Of a stretch of DNA of 64,000 nucleotides, positions 21,077 through 34,406 are shown in pieces (the stretch's first letter is position 1; every line of letters begins with the position of its first letter). The position numbers and the translations under genes are program-made. Location: assembly GCA_013407085.1 (NCBI GenBank), contig JACCGJ010014077.1, forward strand, positions 1-64,000, read 5' to 3'. Under the pieces are notes generated by a model that had not been told where the DNA came from, made no database searches, and saw only the letters and a program-made list of their open reading frames with translations. The stretch comes from Atriophallophorus winterbourni (taxonomy: Eukaryota > Platyhelminthes > Trematoda > Plagiorchiida > Microphallidae).

Positions 21077-22096
21077 TGAAATTGATCATCTTGCAACCAA
21101 GCACGCATTTTATATGCTCGCGGTAACATGTGATCTGCAAGCATACTACCATACGTGACATGTGTCACTAAATAATATGCTTATGACGATTTTAAAGTGC
21201 TGACGATTAGGGTTCATGCTTCTTTATCGCTACGTGATTTGAAAAATAAAATTCCGTCGAGCAAACAGTGATTGCGTGAGCAATTCAACAGAAAGTGTCA
21301 CTTTAGTTTATTTGATTTCCATCTGACATGATGTCTCGGTTTATGGAAGGTTGAGTGTCAACGTTGATTATGAACACTACACACAGGGAAAGAATATTGG
21401 AATGAATGTGAAAAATTTGGTTTCGTCGGATGATTTGCAGAATTTTAAATTGAGAAAATAATAATAATATATTGTGGTGCTCACATCCCGCGCAGTTACA
21501 CGCCAATTCGTCTTCTGGCTGTTTGTCGGTCCTGGATGATTGAAAAGAACCCCATTGTTAAACAAGGAGCGCATGTATGATAGATTGCTTGAACATTTTC
21601 GTAAGTGTTACCTGATTATTGTTTACTATCGAAATTTATGAAAATAGTCGAACAATTGTTTTCGTGTGCTGTCCTAGTAAAACTAGAATTGTGAAAAAAA
21701 TTCAAGGTTTTTACTGGGCTAGAAACCATCAAGCTTAGTAATTACCATAGGATGGCAAAGATTACAATGTAAGTTTATAAAAACTAGCAACATAATTTGA
21801 TTAAACCTTATATAAGTAGTCGAGAAACGAATAATACAATAAAAACTCGTCAAATTTCGTTTAATTGTCATGCAAGCTTGTCGAGTAAGCAACGGTAGAA
21901 CGTAAACTGTTCCAAGTTAAACCGACACGGAGAGAATTGTAATATTTTTTACACTTTAGGCGGGAATGGGGTACCAACTACGTATATTCATGGGTCTAAT
22001 AATTTCTCGTATCCCGTCGCGTGAATAGGGATGGTTTGGGGTATGGAATATTTTCTAATGGAAGATTTGGTCTCCTCCGAAACGTCGATAGGGAAA
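21077..22096. other. Intergenic, no gene recognised
   Basis: Shared with unit 2, except that unit 1 has about 120 extra bases near 21475-21590 with decayed hammerhead-family sequence (CTGGCTGTTTG). Nothing gene-like. Confidence 0.45.
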
Positions 22097-24259
22097 TTCA
22101 AATACATTCAGAATCGTAATCCTTTTTTCACGAGGCTTGTTTCGGATTCTGAGAACTGTCAGATTCGCTGCATAAATTCTGCATCTTTCACGCAGACTAA
22201 GACTGTACAGCGTATTCCATGACTGATCTCAAGTATGTATTCATGATCCTCGAGAATATCTTGGCCCAACATTTTCCGAATACACGTTTTTGTTGCTTTT
22301 ATAAAGACAGTGTTAGTTTGAAGTAAAGTTTTTAAACTATAGCATATCCAGACACCCGAATATTTTGCATCACTGAGCAGTGAACACTACTTGCTTGAGC
22401 TTGTATTGGCTAAATGAAAAATGGCAGTTTCTCATTCAACAATCAATGGTAGAGCACATCATTTTTTTTGTAATTACACTCATATCAGTTACGTTAATAA
22501 ATACGATATTAATGTAAACAACACAATATTTCGCACCGAAAATGTATGATGAATAAAATCGAATAACGAAACAATCTGTGAACACTGTATTGTTTTTAAC
22601 TAAACTAATCACAGCACCATTCAACTATATATTATTACATAATAATGCATATTATAATATTCCGCTGACTTGAACCATGAAGGTTGCTTCGAAATATCCA
22701 TCACGGTGTTCAGTTCGATGCTATTTCATTAAACTGGATTCATTCTATTCATTCTGTTGATACAATTAGTATGATCTGAAACCACTTGTCCGGGCCGGTT
22801 GGGTTTTCTCATAGCAGCATCTGGGCATATTCCAATCGATTGAGATAAACAAATACACACGCAGAGACCGATAAAAATTTCTTTGAAACGAAATAAAATT
22901 GAACAATATTCGAAAGAGAAATTTCGACTTCGCAACTATTTCTGTTTATAGAAGCGGGTTCGGTTGTGTGGGGTTTTATGCTCAGCAGAATTTTATTTTC
23001 ATTTCGCAGTTATTAATTCCTCTATGCGCATGTATTAAATGAAATTTGTTCGGTAAAACATTGTCAGTTGTAAGGATCTTGAGTATAAACGTTTCACAAC
23101 AATTTCTACTTGTGGCAACACCTGAAATTTTGTAATTTTCAAAATCGACACATGCTTTCCACTTAGGATATTACCGAGTCCGAAAATAGTTTGCCTGTAA
23201 TACGAGAAAATACAAATATTTACCCGCAATTGTGCACTTAATCCTGAAAACGATAATTCTAATTTTTGATTTTGCTTTTCTTTTCAGAAAGATCAATAAT
23301 TTGAATCATTTATGCGTAGATTTCTAGGTGATATGAATGAAATATTAGTTATTTCATACTTATAAATAGCAACAATATAACGAAGGATGTTGTGTAGAGC
23401 TCTTGAATAAATTCTTGCAATTTTGAACGCGGTAATATTAAGTTTACAATCGATAGTACTATATAATCATGCAGCTCACTCAAAAAATCAATAAATTAGA
23501 TTCTTGCGAGCCTAGAAATTGGTGAATTGGGAGGCATTCCTGCGTAGCTTAGAATGAGGATGGTGTTCAGATGGTGTTCGCCAAGCTTGTGTAGATCTTA
23601 GATCGTCAAGCATGATGACATCATATGCTAAACGTCTTCCGCATTGACTTGTAATTGGTATCCATTGGTTTTTATGAGGTCCGTCTGTCCGTTCGCCATC
23701 ACTTCAGTTGGTTGGGACCAATGAAAACTTGCTGGACAAAATGCAACACATGATTTACACCAACCAACGGGAGTAATGGCGAATAGTAGGCACGGCACTT
23801 AATGAATAAAACAACCCGAACTGCTGATTGGACGAAAATTGGACACTAATATTAATCCGTGAAAACATTCCAACTCACTATTCGGTTCGGACTTTGATTG
23901 ATGTTTACCATCATTATTAACATGTTGTCAACTGACATTCTAGAAACATCGATTTTGTGTTATAAAAGTAGTGTTCACTCGATTGTAATTGGTACCCGCG
24001 ATTCGAGTGTGAATAAATCGAATGTTACGCTCTATTGTCTCTTCGCCATTCTACTTTGGTGGATAGTGCATAGTGCTATGCATATAAATTTTTTTCGCTT
24101 TTTCTGTATATCGATTGTGAATTTGTGGCCTAAAGCCTCGAATAATTTATGAATTTTAGCATTTGTTCCCTTTATTTTGTTAGTTTATCTGATAGTTTTT
24201 CATCGGTTGAATCTTAATTCCGGGGAGACTTCCTCGGACGTCTACCTTAATTTTGTTTG
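22097..24259. other. Intergenic, unit 2 counterpart of 1-2519
   Basis: No gene. It includes the damaged fold-back repeat at about 23693-23780 and lacks about 320 bp present in unit 1. An 84-codon frame at 23898 has no family and runs across the deletion. Confidence 0.5.
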
Positions 24260-24740
24260 AGAAATGATCACATCAATGTTCTGAATACGGTAGATATTTG
24301 AACGTTCTTCTTCTTATGATGAACACATATATCCACCCTATTCTGGACTATACTGCATAAGCCTGGATACCATCGCTCTAAAAAGATATCTGTCTTCTGG
24401 ATCGCATATATCAAAAGCCTCTACGCTTGTTAATGGACTCGAAAATACATCGTTCGCCGAGCGACTCAGACGACTGGTGCTGAGGACACTTGCACAAAGT
24501 AGAATGCGAGGTGATCTCATCTTCGCATACAAAATACTTTTCCCCACCCCCTTGACATTATATTCCACCTTCGAACTTCCAGCAACAGCCGTGGTCGTGG
24601 TTGCAATTTGAAAATACCACACTTCAAACAGAACTGGCGCAGGTATTTTTATTCGGTGCGTGTTTGCATTGTTTGGAATTGCGTACCTGAAGACTTGTTA
24701 AGCTCAAACAGTTTATCTATATTCGAATAGAAACTTGACG
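24260..24740 (+). pseudogene. CR1-like 3' fragment (host copy), unit 2
   Basis: Counterpart of 2520-3020 with about the same frameshifts. The 3' tail with GAATCTT repeats is at about 25975-26130. Confidence 0.78.
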
Positions 24741-25974
24741 GAGATTTGAAACTGGATGACGGAAAAGTAGCTGATACCGACCTGTCTAATGCGACTGCCT
24801 TCTCTTGGTTTTTCAGTAGCGTTCAACGACGGGATAATTTTTCAAGTACACCGTCAGGTCTGCTTGGCCGGACACCTGGTGTTCATGTATTAGATGAATT
24901 GTCCTTCAAAGATGCTGAGTCGTATGACGCACTCATCTATGTTCGGGTCAACAAACTCTTATTAGCCCTGGGTGATACGTTTTCGGTCCAGATGTCGGAA
25001 AATTCCCTCAATGTTAACTCCGCACAGTGTGTTAATGATTTGGGTGTACCGTTTCACGCCGACTTCAAATCGGAGGGCCAGTGTGCCGCTGCGGCGTAGC
25101 GTACACGCAGTATAATTTTTGGGCTGAAATCAGAAGCAGAAGACCCGATGTATTCCTACCACTGTACAAGGCATTAGTTCGGCCGCATCTTGAATATTGT
25201 TTTCAGGGGTGGTGTCCTCGCTACAAATAGTACATCCTTTGACTTGAAGGCGTACAGCGCCTCGCAACACTCATGATTGAGGGTCAGCGAGGGGAACCGT
25301 ACGCTGCGCGCCTAATGTCTCTCGATCTTTTCTCTCTTAGGTGCGTCGTTTGAGAGGTGACTTAATAGAAACCTTTAAGGTCTTGAAGGGTTTGAGTGGC
25401 GTGCCAATGAACGACTTCTTTACCTCAAGTCCCGAGCTAAGCACCCGGGACCATTCAATTAAAATTACTGAGAAACGATGTCAGATAGACTCCAGGAAAC
25501 ACTTTTTCAGATTTATGGTTGTAAACTTCTGGAACATTACTCCGGAAGAACTTATTTCCTGCCGAACCGTCTCGAGTTTTAAGCAGGGTTTGGACCGCAA
25601 ATGGGGTAAGTTTTTTCCTGAATACACTCCTTAATTGCTATACAAGCTTAGGTAGTTCACCTGTTAGCGTTATACCGTAAATCGAGTATGGGCTAGAGTT
25701 CTCTGTGTTTTTTATTTATTACACACGATGCTACTTCAGCTGACCTGTCACCATGCTGGTGAAAAGAAACTGCTTTTTTTACAGCATCGGTTATAACGCG
25801 GTGCTTCCTAAATACAATCGGGATAATCTCTTAGCGTCGTGATCGTCGGAGATTTCAAATAGACAAAAAAACGTTTTGGCAGTGGTGGGTGCTTCTCTGC
25901 AGCTTTCCACCGAAAGAATGTCTGGACGGTCGATTGGCTCGTTAGTAAACTGAACTGATCTGAGTATAAGTGCT
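24741..25974 (+). mobile_element. Nested CR1-like element, unit 2
   Basis: Counterpart of 3021-4249. A frame at 24746-25099 (117 codons) is longer upstream than in unit 1. It ends at the same nonsense position and is followed by small deletions that shift the frame. The C-terminal part resumes at 25341-25634 with the R-K-H-F-F and F-W-N-I motifs. It has decayed further than the unit 1 copy. Confidence 0.8.
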
Positions 25975-26580
25975 AATCCAAATTTTCCCCCAAACAATTA
26001 ATAAACTATCTTCGTCCCATTGATTTTGATTTTATTTACACATATGTATACATTTGTACCTTTACCTCGACTATATAGTTATTGTAAAGTTAATTGCTTT
26101 TTCAACCATAAATCTTGAATCTTGAATCTTGATATACATTATTTAACCTCGATAAAAAACGCACATCACTTTATATGATTCACTCAAAAATATCATTCGC
26201 TGTATTGCGTGCCATCCGTTGTCGCACGGTTTAATTAAACATCAAAATCACAGATTTCATCCACGCCCAACTCACTGCTTTCCACAAACTTTTATTATCG
26301 AAATTCTTTTAAGAAATATCTTGTTATAACAAATATAGTCAGGTTGATCTCTTCGATAAGTGGAAAATATATTGCTTGAATATTTCCGCTGATTATATTC
26401 CCTTTTATTTTACACTGAGATTACATTTCAAATATCTTCAATCAAGCTTGTCAGTTCATGCTTTTCATCATGAAATACATAAAATTTAGTAGTCGTTCTG
26501 AAAAAGAATCTTTTTAATACACGCCTTCCGTCGAATAATCGTTGGTTAAATAGTAATCAATTTTGTGTTGTTTTTAACAC
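25975..26580. other. Host-CR1 tail and intergenic sequence, unit 2
   Basis: The host CR1 ends with GAATCTT repeats near 26110-26130. The rest is AT-rich sequence with no gene. Confidence 0.5.
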
Positions 26581-26998
26581 TGTAAGATAAATATTTGAAT
26601 TTAATTTACTGACATCTAATTGTAAATCTGCTGGTATTTTGTATACTTTTACCATTTTTTACAGAGCTACTTGAGTTTATTCGTTATCGAACCTATTTTT
26701 GTGTTATCTTTATTTGCAATTCCCGCGCAATTTGAATTTGCAATCCCTCGTTTTCATTGTACCTGTTGGATATTCGTGTTTTTGATTCAGTGCGAAGCGG
26801 AATAATTGTGGTTTGCTATTCTTATTTTATAATTATTTTGCTTCAATTGTACCGTACGCATATCACGTATTGTCTTGTCAATATCTTGGTGCGGTTGGAC
26901 GCGTAACTCAACCGTTAGATAGACACATTGGTGTTTATTGTGTGACTGAATTCTTCGACTTTGCACTCGATTTTCTCCGTAGCGTTTTGTTGGTTACA
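26581..26998 (+). mobile_element. Solo LTR of a BEL/Pao retrotransposon, unit 2
   Basis: Starts TGTAAG, ends GGTTACA, with flanks AACAC and AATAC exactly as in unit 1. It was therefore inherited with the duplication rather than inserted independently. Confidence 0.87.
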
Positions 26999-27805
26999 AA
27001 TACTAAACACAGAAAGATCATCAATTATCAAATCGCTCAAAGCACGATTATTTGCGCGATTAAATAAGAGAAACGCCTCTCCCACTATTCTAATTAGCGA
27101 AAGTTCGCCATAAACAGATAACATTAGAAGCTACTGTCATTTCAAATAATTATTCAAGTTTAGGGCAATGATGCATTATTACATTTTTCACGAAATTTAT
27201 GTACCAATTGGCCATCGATGATAACCAAAGCAGGTTTTATGTGATGTAATATTTATAACATCGGTAGTGCTTGAAATAACAAACCCAACAGTCAGGAAAA
27301 CAGAACAAGACCGGAATGGAATGTTGATCGGGAGACCGAGGTCCAAGTTTCCGTTGAGTGTTTTGGCTATGACCTTGGTTTGTATTTATATGATAACAAC
27401 AATTTGAACCTGTGTGGCCACAGAACAATCGTGGGAAAGGTAATATTGTGGCCGATGGATGTTCGTAGTCAAGTGCAAGCAAAACAATTTGAATGTAGTG
27501 ACAATAGGGGATTGTTGCCGAAAAACAGCATGATTCATGTAACAATTACTTTAACTAATTTTATTGCAGAAATATTTGAACTGTTTTTTGTATCCCTCAT
27601 AGGCCTGAACATGGGATGCAGGCTTGTAAACGGAATAAAGCGTAATTATATGTGAATGATGCCTCCCCGAATCGTCTCCATTATTTTTATGAACAGCTCA
27701 TTTAAAGAAGCCGTATATTTAGATTTAAATGAATTCCGTTAGGAAAGGGAATAGGAGAAGCGAAAAATATATAACAATGTATGGTGGTGCTCCCAACCCC
27801 ATCAC
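26999..27805. other. Intergenic, no gene recognised
   Basis: Counterpart of 5286-6104. A 91-codon plus-strand frame at 27380 and an overlapping 102-codon minus-strand frame are not conserved in length with unit 1 and look non-coding. Confidence 0.5.
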
Positions 27806-27861
27806 TTAATACACCACTACCGGTTTCTGGCTGTTTGCCTTCATCAGGTGGAGACATTAAG
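27806..27861 (-). ncRNA. Hammerhead-ribozyme-like motif, subtype B, unit 2
   Basis: Identical to 6115-6170, within the near-identical tract. Confidence 0.62.
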
Positions 27862-28481
27862 ATCAGGCTCAGTGAGCCTTGAATATATATAGTTATTTTG
27901 TACACTTTATAACGTATTTATTCCGATACAGAAGCGTGAATCCAACCAAGTGCGTTGTTTACGCTAAGGTAATTTCATGAATATTTGTAATGTGTTATTA
28001 CTCATGATTAGTCAAAATCAATTTTTTGAATTAAAATTCAACCAATAATGGCACGCACATACCTTGATGCTAGCAACATATTTTTTATCGAATTACGATA
28101 GCAAAACGTATATAATTATAGGGAAGTTGTAGGTGATTTTGAATCGGTTTTTTGAGTAGCATCCCAACTGGTGATTCTCACAGAAACGCAATATTATTAT
28201 TTGCCGTACAGATTCAAAATAAATAGTGATAAGAACGTTATAGCAGATAAAAAACTTACACGGTAATTATATATATTTGAAAACCGCCACCAATTTTTGA
28301 TTGATAGTACTGGAATAGTTAACAGATATTTGATTTTTGACAAGCATGGAACCTAGTGCTGCTCAAAAATCCCAGGTCTTGAGATGAATACAATTAAACT
28401 TAAAGATGTAAATGCTAGTACTCATTGAAGCATACTAACTAATTCAAATTATCATAACCTAAATCGAAATTAATTGCGCTT

Positions 28482-28782
28482 ATATGTCACTGTTTAATAA
28501 GGTTTGTACGACCAACCGAAACACGTGTAGATGGGTTTTAAATCCAATAACTTGGACGAAAATGCTCATATGCATGCATTTCCAGCCCAAACTCAACGAT
28601 CGGTTTCGTGCTGTTCGCACTCATCAGGTAGGGAAAGTTGGATTGGGATCCACATGCGATTGAATCAGTGGAAAAATGGGAAACAAGTTGCGCTTGTTTG
28701 CCACTGTTTGATAAGTTTGGTAAAAATAACCTGTTCAATCCATCCAACAATGGGCCCCACAAAGTTTGGACACACTTAGATC
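28482..28782 (-). mobile_element. Hammerhead-bearing retroposon copy, unit 2
   Basis: Identical to 6790-7090. CTGATGA and GAAA are present on the minus strand, and helix III is disrupted (ACCGAT). Confidence 0.72.
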
Positions 28783-28832
28783 AGGTTAAAGAATATTCGA
28801 ATTAAAAAATTTATATTACCTCAAAAATAATA

Positions 28833-29592
28833 ATAAAAATAAACACTGCTTCAAAATTGTTTAACTCAGCATTCACAATAAGATGGAAGATATCTGAAGC
28901 GACATGTCACTTATGTGCAATTAATAACTGAAAATAATTCTCCGGAACCCGAATTGAAAAACAATTACATGGAAGAATCAATCATTCATTGACACATTTA
29001 GAACACGTTCGATTTTATTCGCTCCGAATGAACAATGAGTTTGATCATCATTATCATGAGAGCAAATTTATATTTGAGAATTGTCACAACAATAAGTAGC
29101 TGTGCTACCAGGCAGTGGAAACATGTGAACATTTGATTCACTACCGACTGGGCGTGACTGCGTCGCTTAGATGACAGAACAACTTTCACATGTTTCTGTG
29201 ACGTACACAAATCTAATTCAATCCGTATTATGAGCGTGGAAAATCATCCAACTAGAACTGACAAGTGCACGCTGATGCTGATCTTACTCTTTCCTAATTC
29301 ACTTACTCTCCGAAACTAAACTCCCCCATCCCTTTGACTTTCTATTGGTGTCTGAAATTTGAACAAAATAGAGCATATTTATATTTCTCTGTTAATTTTT
29401 AATCGGGAATCTGATGTCATATTCGCTGAGTTTGAAATTTGTTTGGGTCGAATCAAGTTATCGCTCTTGTTAGGCAATAAAGAGTAATTTTCAAATAATA
29501 CGGCGGATTTACAAAGCCCACATTCCACCGCGAATGTTTGGAAATAATTCGCAATATCTGAGAATATCACACCGCTGTATGGCAATCTCTTT
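28833..29592 (-). pseudogene. Partial Ly6-gene paralogue block lacking the terminal exon, unit 2
   Basis: Counterpart of 7141-7900, effectively identical. The homology to the intact gene again skips from the 3' flank to the intron before the last exon. Confidence 0.6.
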
Positions 29593-32082
29593 AGAAATGA
29601 GACTTTCTCAAAGACTTGACAATGTTGCATCAGACAGCCTTCCATAAAACCTTCATATTGAAGATCCGTTATTCCGTTTGCCTCAAATTACCTTTGTCAA
29701 TTAGATAAAATTCATCTCGTTGGTATTCTAAGTAGAATGTTTTCGAGTACTTCATTCGCAGTTTCTATACAATTTATTTGGCTGTCTTCAGTTGATATTG
29801 CTAATATTTCGTTTTAAAGCGTTGTGTTTGTTCTTTTTCAGTTTCTTTGCCAGTTTGACTGTTTCCCTGAAGAGAGCATACAGCCAGAAACCGTCGGCGG
29901 TGTGTAAGTGAAGGTAATGTAAGCCCAATAGTTAATCAGTTTACATTTGATATTTCTATTAATAAAGGCATAATTTTTATATCAAAACTGATTACATTTC
30001 TGCCCGGGTCGCTAAATTACTTTGACGGTGTTTAATTGAATTGCAATAACATGAATCTGCTATATCGATCCCAGTTTATAATACGAGGATTAGTTTACGT
30101 GGTCTGCTCAAATGAAATATTTTCTAGGCGTGGTGTTTTCATATCTATTTATAAATTGAGTCTGACAAAAATTCTGGAATACATTAAAAACACTAACCCA
30201 TTGCCATTGTATTCATATGAAAAAATTATTAAATAATTCTAGTGATTATGTAATCGGTTTCGAACATTCGCCAATCGATTGAGCACCTATAAAGTTAAAT
30301 TTATATTGGTGACATTCATTGGTATCATTAGGATAAATAATTTGATTTTCAATGCCTAATTCTAAATTGTGAATGCAAATTGTGCCATGCTTATCGATTT
30401 ACATAATTAGCGCCTCGAATTGTCACTGATACAACCACACTATGATGCTATATACCCAAAAATTTCTCAAACACACCAAAAGCAAATCCATCGATTTGTT
30501 GACAAACTTTGACATTGTTCGTGATAAGAGAGGGAAACCTGTGTGACAAACAATCAGCATGCGTACTCAACTCAGAATCATACGTTTCCACAACTAAGAC
30601 AATAGGCACTCTCATCTTAATGCCTAACCACGAAAGTGCAAACATTGTCACTAACGTTAATCGGGCAACAGAATTACACCCACGGAAATCATGTTAGTCC
30701 TTGTTCGATTGATATCTATGCGCCAGATACAACCGCTACACTATGAACAACAGGATTGCTGTACATCGAGCTTTAATTTGTTGTTCTGCGCTGAGGTATG
30801 ATAAGATGGGCGACGACAGCCGCAATCGAATGATATGCCGTTCGTCAACGTCGGTCAAACGAGCCCTGCGTGGCGAGGGCTTGAGTTGTAGCGACTGGCA
30901 CGAAGTCGACTGACAAATCAGATCGAAGTGCCAACCAGGACAGACACGTTGAGGATCAGTGTTGTGATGGTTTGTGGGATTCCTGGGTTGACGCAATTAG
31001 TGTTAAACGGGTTGACTTCAGGATTGTAGCAATACACAATCGAGGTGCGTGTTTGCAACGCCTGGGGGACATGGTTAATGTTTGACAGATGAAACCGATT
31101 TGTGATAATTGGCCGGATGATTGCCTCCTGACGCGAAAGTTCGCTATAAACGAATAAAATTAGAAGCTACTTTCGATGCAGACACACATGCTAGGAGCAG
31201 GTGACTACACCTTGAATCAAAAACACATCAAACCTAGTGTGGGAAACGAGCATGAGAAACGTTAGCATGAGAGATTTCTTGTTGCATTCCGTGTCACATA
31301 TCATTAAGAGTATAAAAGACTAGGGAACTTTTGATCGCTGATTCCACAACCTGAGTGATGGTTCACCATAACTGAAGCTAGATTAACAGTCAAATCCTTC
31401 ATCTGCTTGAGCCAAGTCAACGTTTTTTCAATCTTGAAACGATGTCTTATCTAGTTAGTAGTGGTAAGCAAAACGTTTTATATAATTGGTTCAACCTGCA
31501 AACTCTATGTATGTTAGCTTGCTATTCGATATAGTAATTGCTAATAAAACTAATTTTACGGATACTTGCATTACGTATCCGATTGTTAAGAAACTTTAGA
31601 GATCTTTTCGGAAACCTACAGCAGTCTCTGTTTCACCTGATTACAGTGAATTCGTGCAAATTATTTTCTGTAAGACTCTGCATTCCAACGTATGGGACGA
31701 GGCATTTGACGCTACATATAACCCAAGTTACAAAACCGTCCATCAGATCTGAAAACACAAGCTGAAATCTACTCATACCGAAACGCGTCACTTGTAAAGC
31801 AACTGCTCAATTAGATTCACTTAGTTCCTGTTGCTCGTCTCTCATTGTTTATGCTAAATGCAAGTTCGATCGATTGAATATCCGATCAATATGCTGTAAC
31901 CATATTTTGCACTTGGACGTATTCCGAGGTAAAATACCATATTAATATTTGCGAACAGGCAATTTAATGCCATTATAAAATATTTCCACATTAGTGACGC
32001 CTACTTCTTCAATTTTGAAGTGTCGGAATTGTTGTATTTACATCATTCTATAGTGAAACAATCAATTATCTTTTGGTTCCCG
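29593..32082. other. Intergenic, no gene recognised
   Basis: The near-identical tract ends at about 30772. Beyond it an 86-codon minus-strand frame (30736-30996) of unknown type lies in the GC-richer block. The LTR-flank duplicate seen at 9541-9745 is mostly deleted here, leaving CGCGAAAGTTCGCTATAAAC near 31131. A 75-codon frame at 31538 is unassigned. Confidence 0.45.
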
Positions 32083-32600
32083 TAGCTAGAGTGCGTTGTC
32101 GCACGAATGTGACGACATTTCGCTAACTACATTGGATTGCTCGATAGAATTTACCACCGAGCGACGAAGCTACTTGATACGATGCAGCAAATCACATACC
32201 AAGAGCGAATTGTCATGTTGGAATTGACCGATATTACACAAAGGAGAGTAAGAAGTGACATGATCCCAACATATAAAATACTGCGAATGGAAAATCACAA
32301 AAAATCAAATGGATTGATGTCAGTTCTCCAAATAATACGCGGAGTCATTCATGTTGTCTCGTTATACCGCACTCAAGTCTCGATTGTATACGTCATTTCT
32401 TCTCATGCGTATTCGCATTCTGTGGAATTCACTACCACAGGATATTGTGAACGCTCCTACCATCCGTGATTTCAAATCGAAACTGGATGCTTATATCAAA
32501 GAGTACTCCGCCGTCAGCACTGTATATTGACCCCACATTACCCCACAAAATTCAAACACCTCAATTGAATTCTGATTGCATTCTTTGTATTTTTATAGCA
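32083..32600 (+). pseudogene. CR1-like RT C-terminal relic, unit 2
   Basis: Counterpart of 10640-11160. The frame from 32137 is open for 110 codons because the unit 1 stop is absent, but it runs into the wrong frame after the I-T-Q-R-R-V-R block. Not functional. Confidence 0.77.
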
Positions 32601-32999
32601 GTCATCTATGCTGTACATGCACGGTACACATGAAATTTGTGTTAGGTGAAACGCTTTTCACAATTGCTTAATTACGATTATAGGCGAAACATTGATCATC
32701 GTTTCATATTGGGAGCTATGAATGATATGGCAAAACATTCACTGCAACTTGGCAAAAATGTTCCTCGATTCGGAACTAAAATTTTGTCAAAGAGTTCGTT
32801 GGAAGACGTTATTGTAGTATGAATTATTGGAAACCTGAAGAGAACGGTTCACTATCAGAATAGTTTTATCGACAGGCCATCAGCTTAGGTATCTTTCGAA
32901 AAACATTTGAAAGATTATTTCTGGTAACCTTACCAAGGATAATGAACGTCTATCATCGCCCTAATATGGAGGATGCGTTGGACGTCTAGGCTCTTTGGC

Positions 33000-33425
33000 T
33001 GCGTAAATATATTGTTCTCTTTAATAAAACTTATCACAGAGCAGCAAGTTTGTGATGGGTCTTCGCAATATTCCGGACAACGAAAGATTGTGACGACTGG
33101 GTTTATGTGACTTTCTCTATAGGAGGATACGGCGCGTTATTATTCTGATCTATAGAATAGAAACATCCGTTAAGACACTTACTTGTGTGATGTGAAATTG
33201 ACGAGCGGATGTACCTTATTTCTTTACGTCCCAAGTTCCCGATTGTCAGTTTTTGCTCTTCATGCTACATTCCTTTAGAATTCCCTACCTCAATATGTGG
33301 TGGACTCTCCTTGCCTGTCGATAACTGACGCGAATTTAAACATCCTTCATGAACCTTGCATTTAATGTACCCTACTGGTTTTACACAATGTTTTCACATT
33401 TTTATTTAAACTGATAATTGCGAAA
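33000..33425 (+). pseudogene. CR1-like 3' relic (subfamily ending E-P-Y-I), unit 2
   Basis: Counterpart of 11576-11990, with extra small deletions. Confidence 0.7.
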
Positions 33426-33961
33426 AAAATATACCACGCGTTCTAAAAACAACAAAGTTCCACAATGTAGCTTGAACGAAACTTCCTTTAAAAAACATTT
33501 TGTTGATCTAATAATTTTTGAAGTGGTTTGTTGTTTCCGGAACTAAATTCAAAATCAGTGGTAGTGAATCGTTTGAAAAATTATCACTAAAGTCTCGTTA
33601 CAATTCATAACATTCAAATACAGTTAGAAAATGCACATGTCAACTGCTACGTCTCTAAATTTACTTTACAAAGATTGAGTGTGATGAAAGTTTAATCAAC
33701 ACGCACCTTCTTGCCATGTCTTTGCACACGTAAATAGTGAGAAGAGTATGAGAACAGCACTTCTCATTCCAACCGTGGTAAATTATTACAAAAGTGATCG
33801 TTAAGAAATTCGGTTTTTATATAAATGATTTATGACGTCACCTATGAATTGAACGCGGGTGATCTAGCTTTTAGGAACAGCGTTGAGATACAAAGTTTTT
33901 AAAGTAACAATAATTATGATAATTACAAATAGGTTAAATAATAAAGGCGTGATTGAGAAGT
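33426..33961. other. Intergenic, no gene recognised
   Basis: AT-rich sequence matching 11991-12550. Nothing gene-like. Confidence 0.45.
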
Positions 33962-34406
33962 GTCAAATTCAAATTCAAATTCAAAGATTTATGGCTAAAA
34001 AAGTTATTACTTTTCAACACCACAGGATGACGGTATTAATAAAACATGAAAAAAATACAATAGTATAAAAGCAATAGAGAATATCAAATGTAAGGCTCAC
34101 GAATGTTATTCTTTTGCATATGTAAGTCCAATTCCACTTTAAACGCCGCCAGGCAATGAGAGTCCACCACATGTTGGGGTAGGGAATTCCAAAGAAATAT
34201 AGCACGTATGGCGAAAAAATGGCGCCGACAGTCAATACGGGAACTTGGGACGTAAAGCGATAAGGTATGTCCGCGTGTCACTTTCCCTTCACACACATCA
34301 AGCAAGTGTTTTAGTGGATGTCCTTCGGTAGACACAATTCTATAAGTCAGAATAATATCGCGTCGTATCCTCCTTTGGGTAAAGTCGCATAGACCCAGAC
34401 AAAGTG
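33962..34406 (-). mobile_element. Unit 2-specific 5'-truncated CR1 insertion
   Basis: About 444 bp present here and absent at 12553 in unit 1. The minus-strand frame 34425-34084 carries L-C-D-F-T-Q-R-R-I-R, then R-R-H-F-F-A and F-L-W-N-S-L-P-Q, the CR1 C terminus, ending E-P-Y-I. At the 3' end (33963-33983) are tandem TTTGAA repeats. AGTGT flanks both sides as a short target duplication. The frame is open, so this is much younger than its relative at 33000-33425, and it landed after the duplication. Confidence 0.88.

Larger units (their letters stand above)
1..22096. repeat. Tandem segmental duplication, unit 1
   Basis: Position 1 aligns with 22097 and again with about 42513, and homology runs on collinearly through the whole interval. 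Shared landmarks in order are a CR1 pair, a solo LTR, hammerhead repeats, a Ly6 gene, an RTE relic and a hAT relic. Offsets to unit 2 drift between about 21410 and 22096 because of indels and private insertions. The window begins inside the array, so the true left edge of the unit is unknown. Identity is very high in two internal tracts and visibly lower elsewhere. Confidence 0.93.

Noticed and set aside
22729..22935. Cysteine-containing minus-strand frame with a hydrophobic segment
   Set aside because: No Ly6 spacing of cysteines and no splice sites. The unit 1 equivalent is altered.
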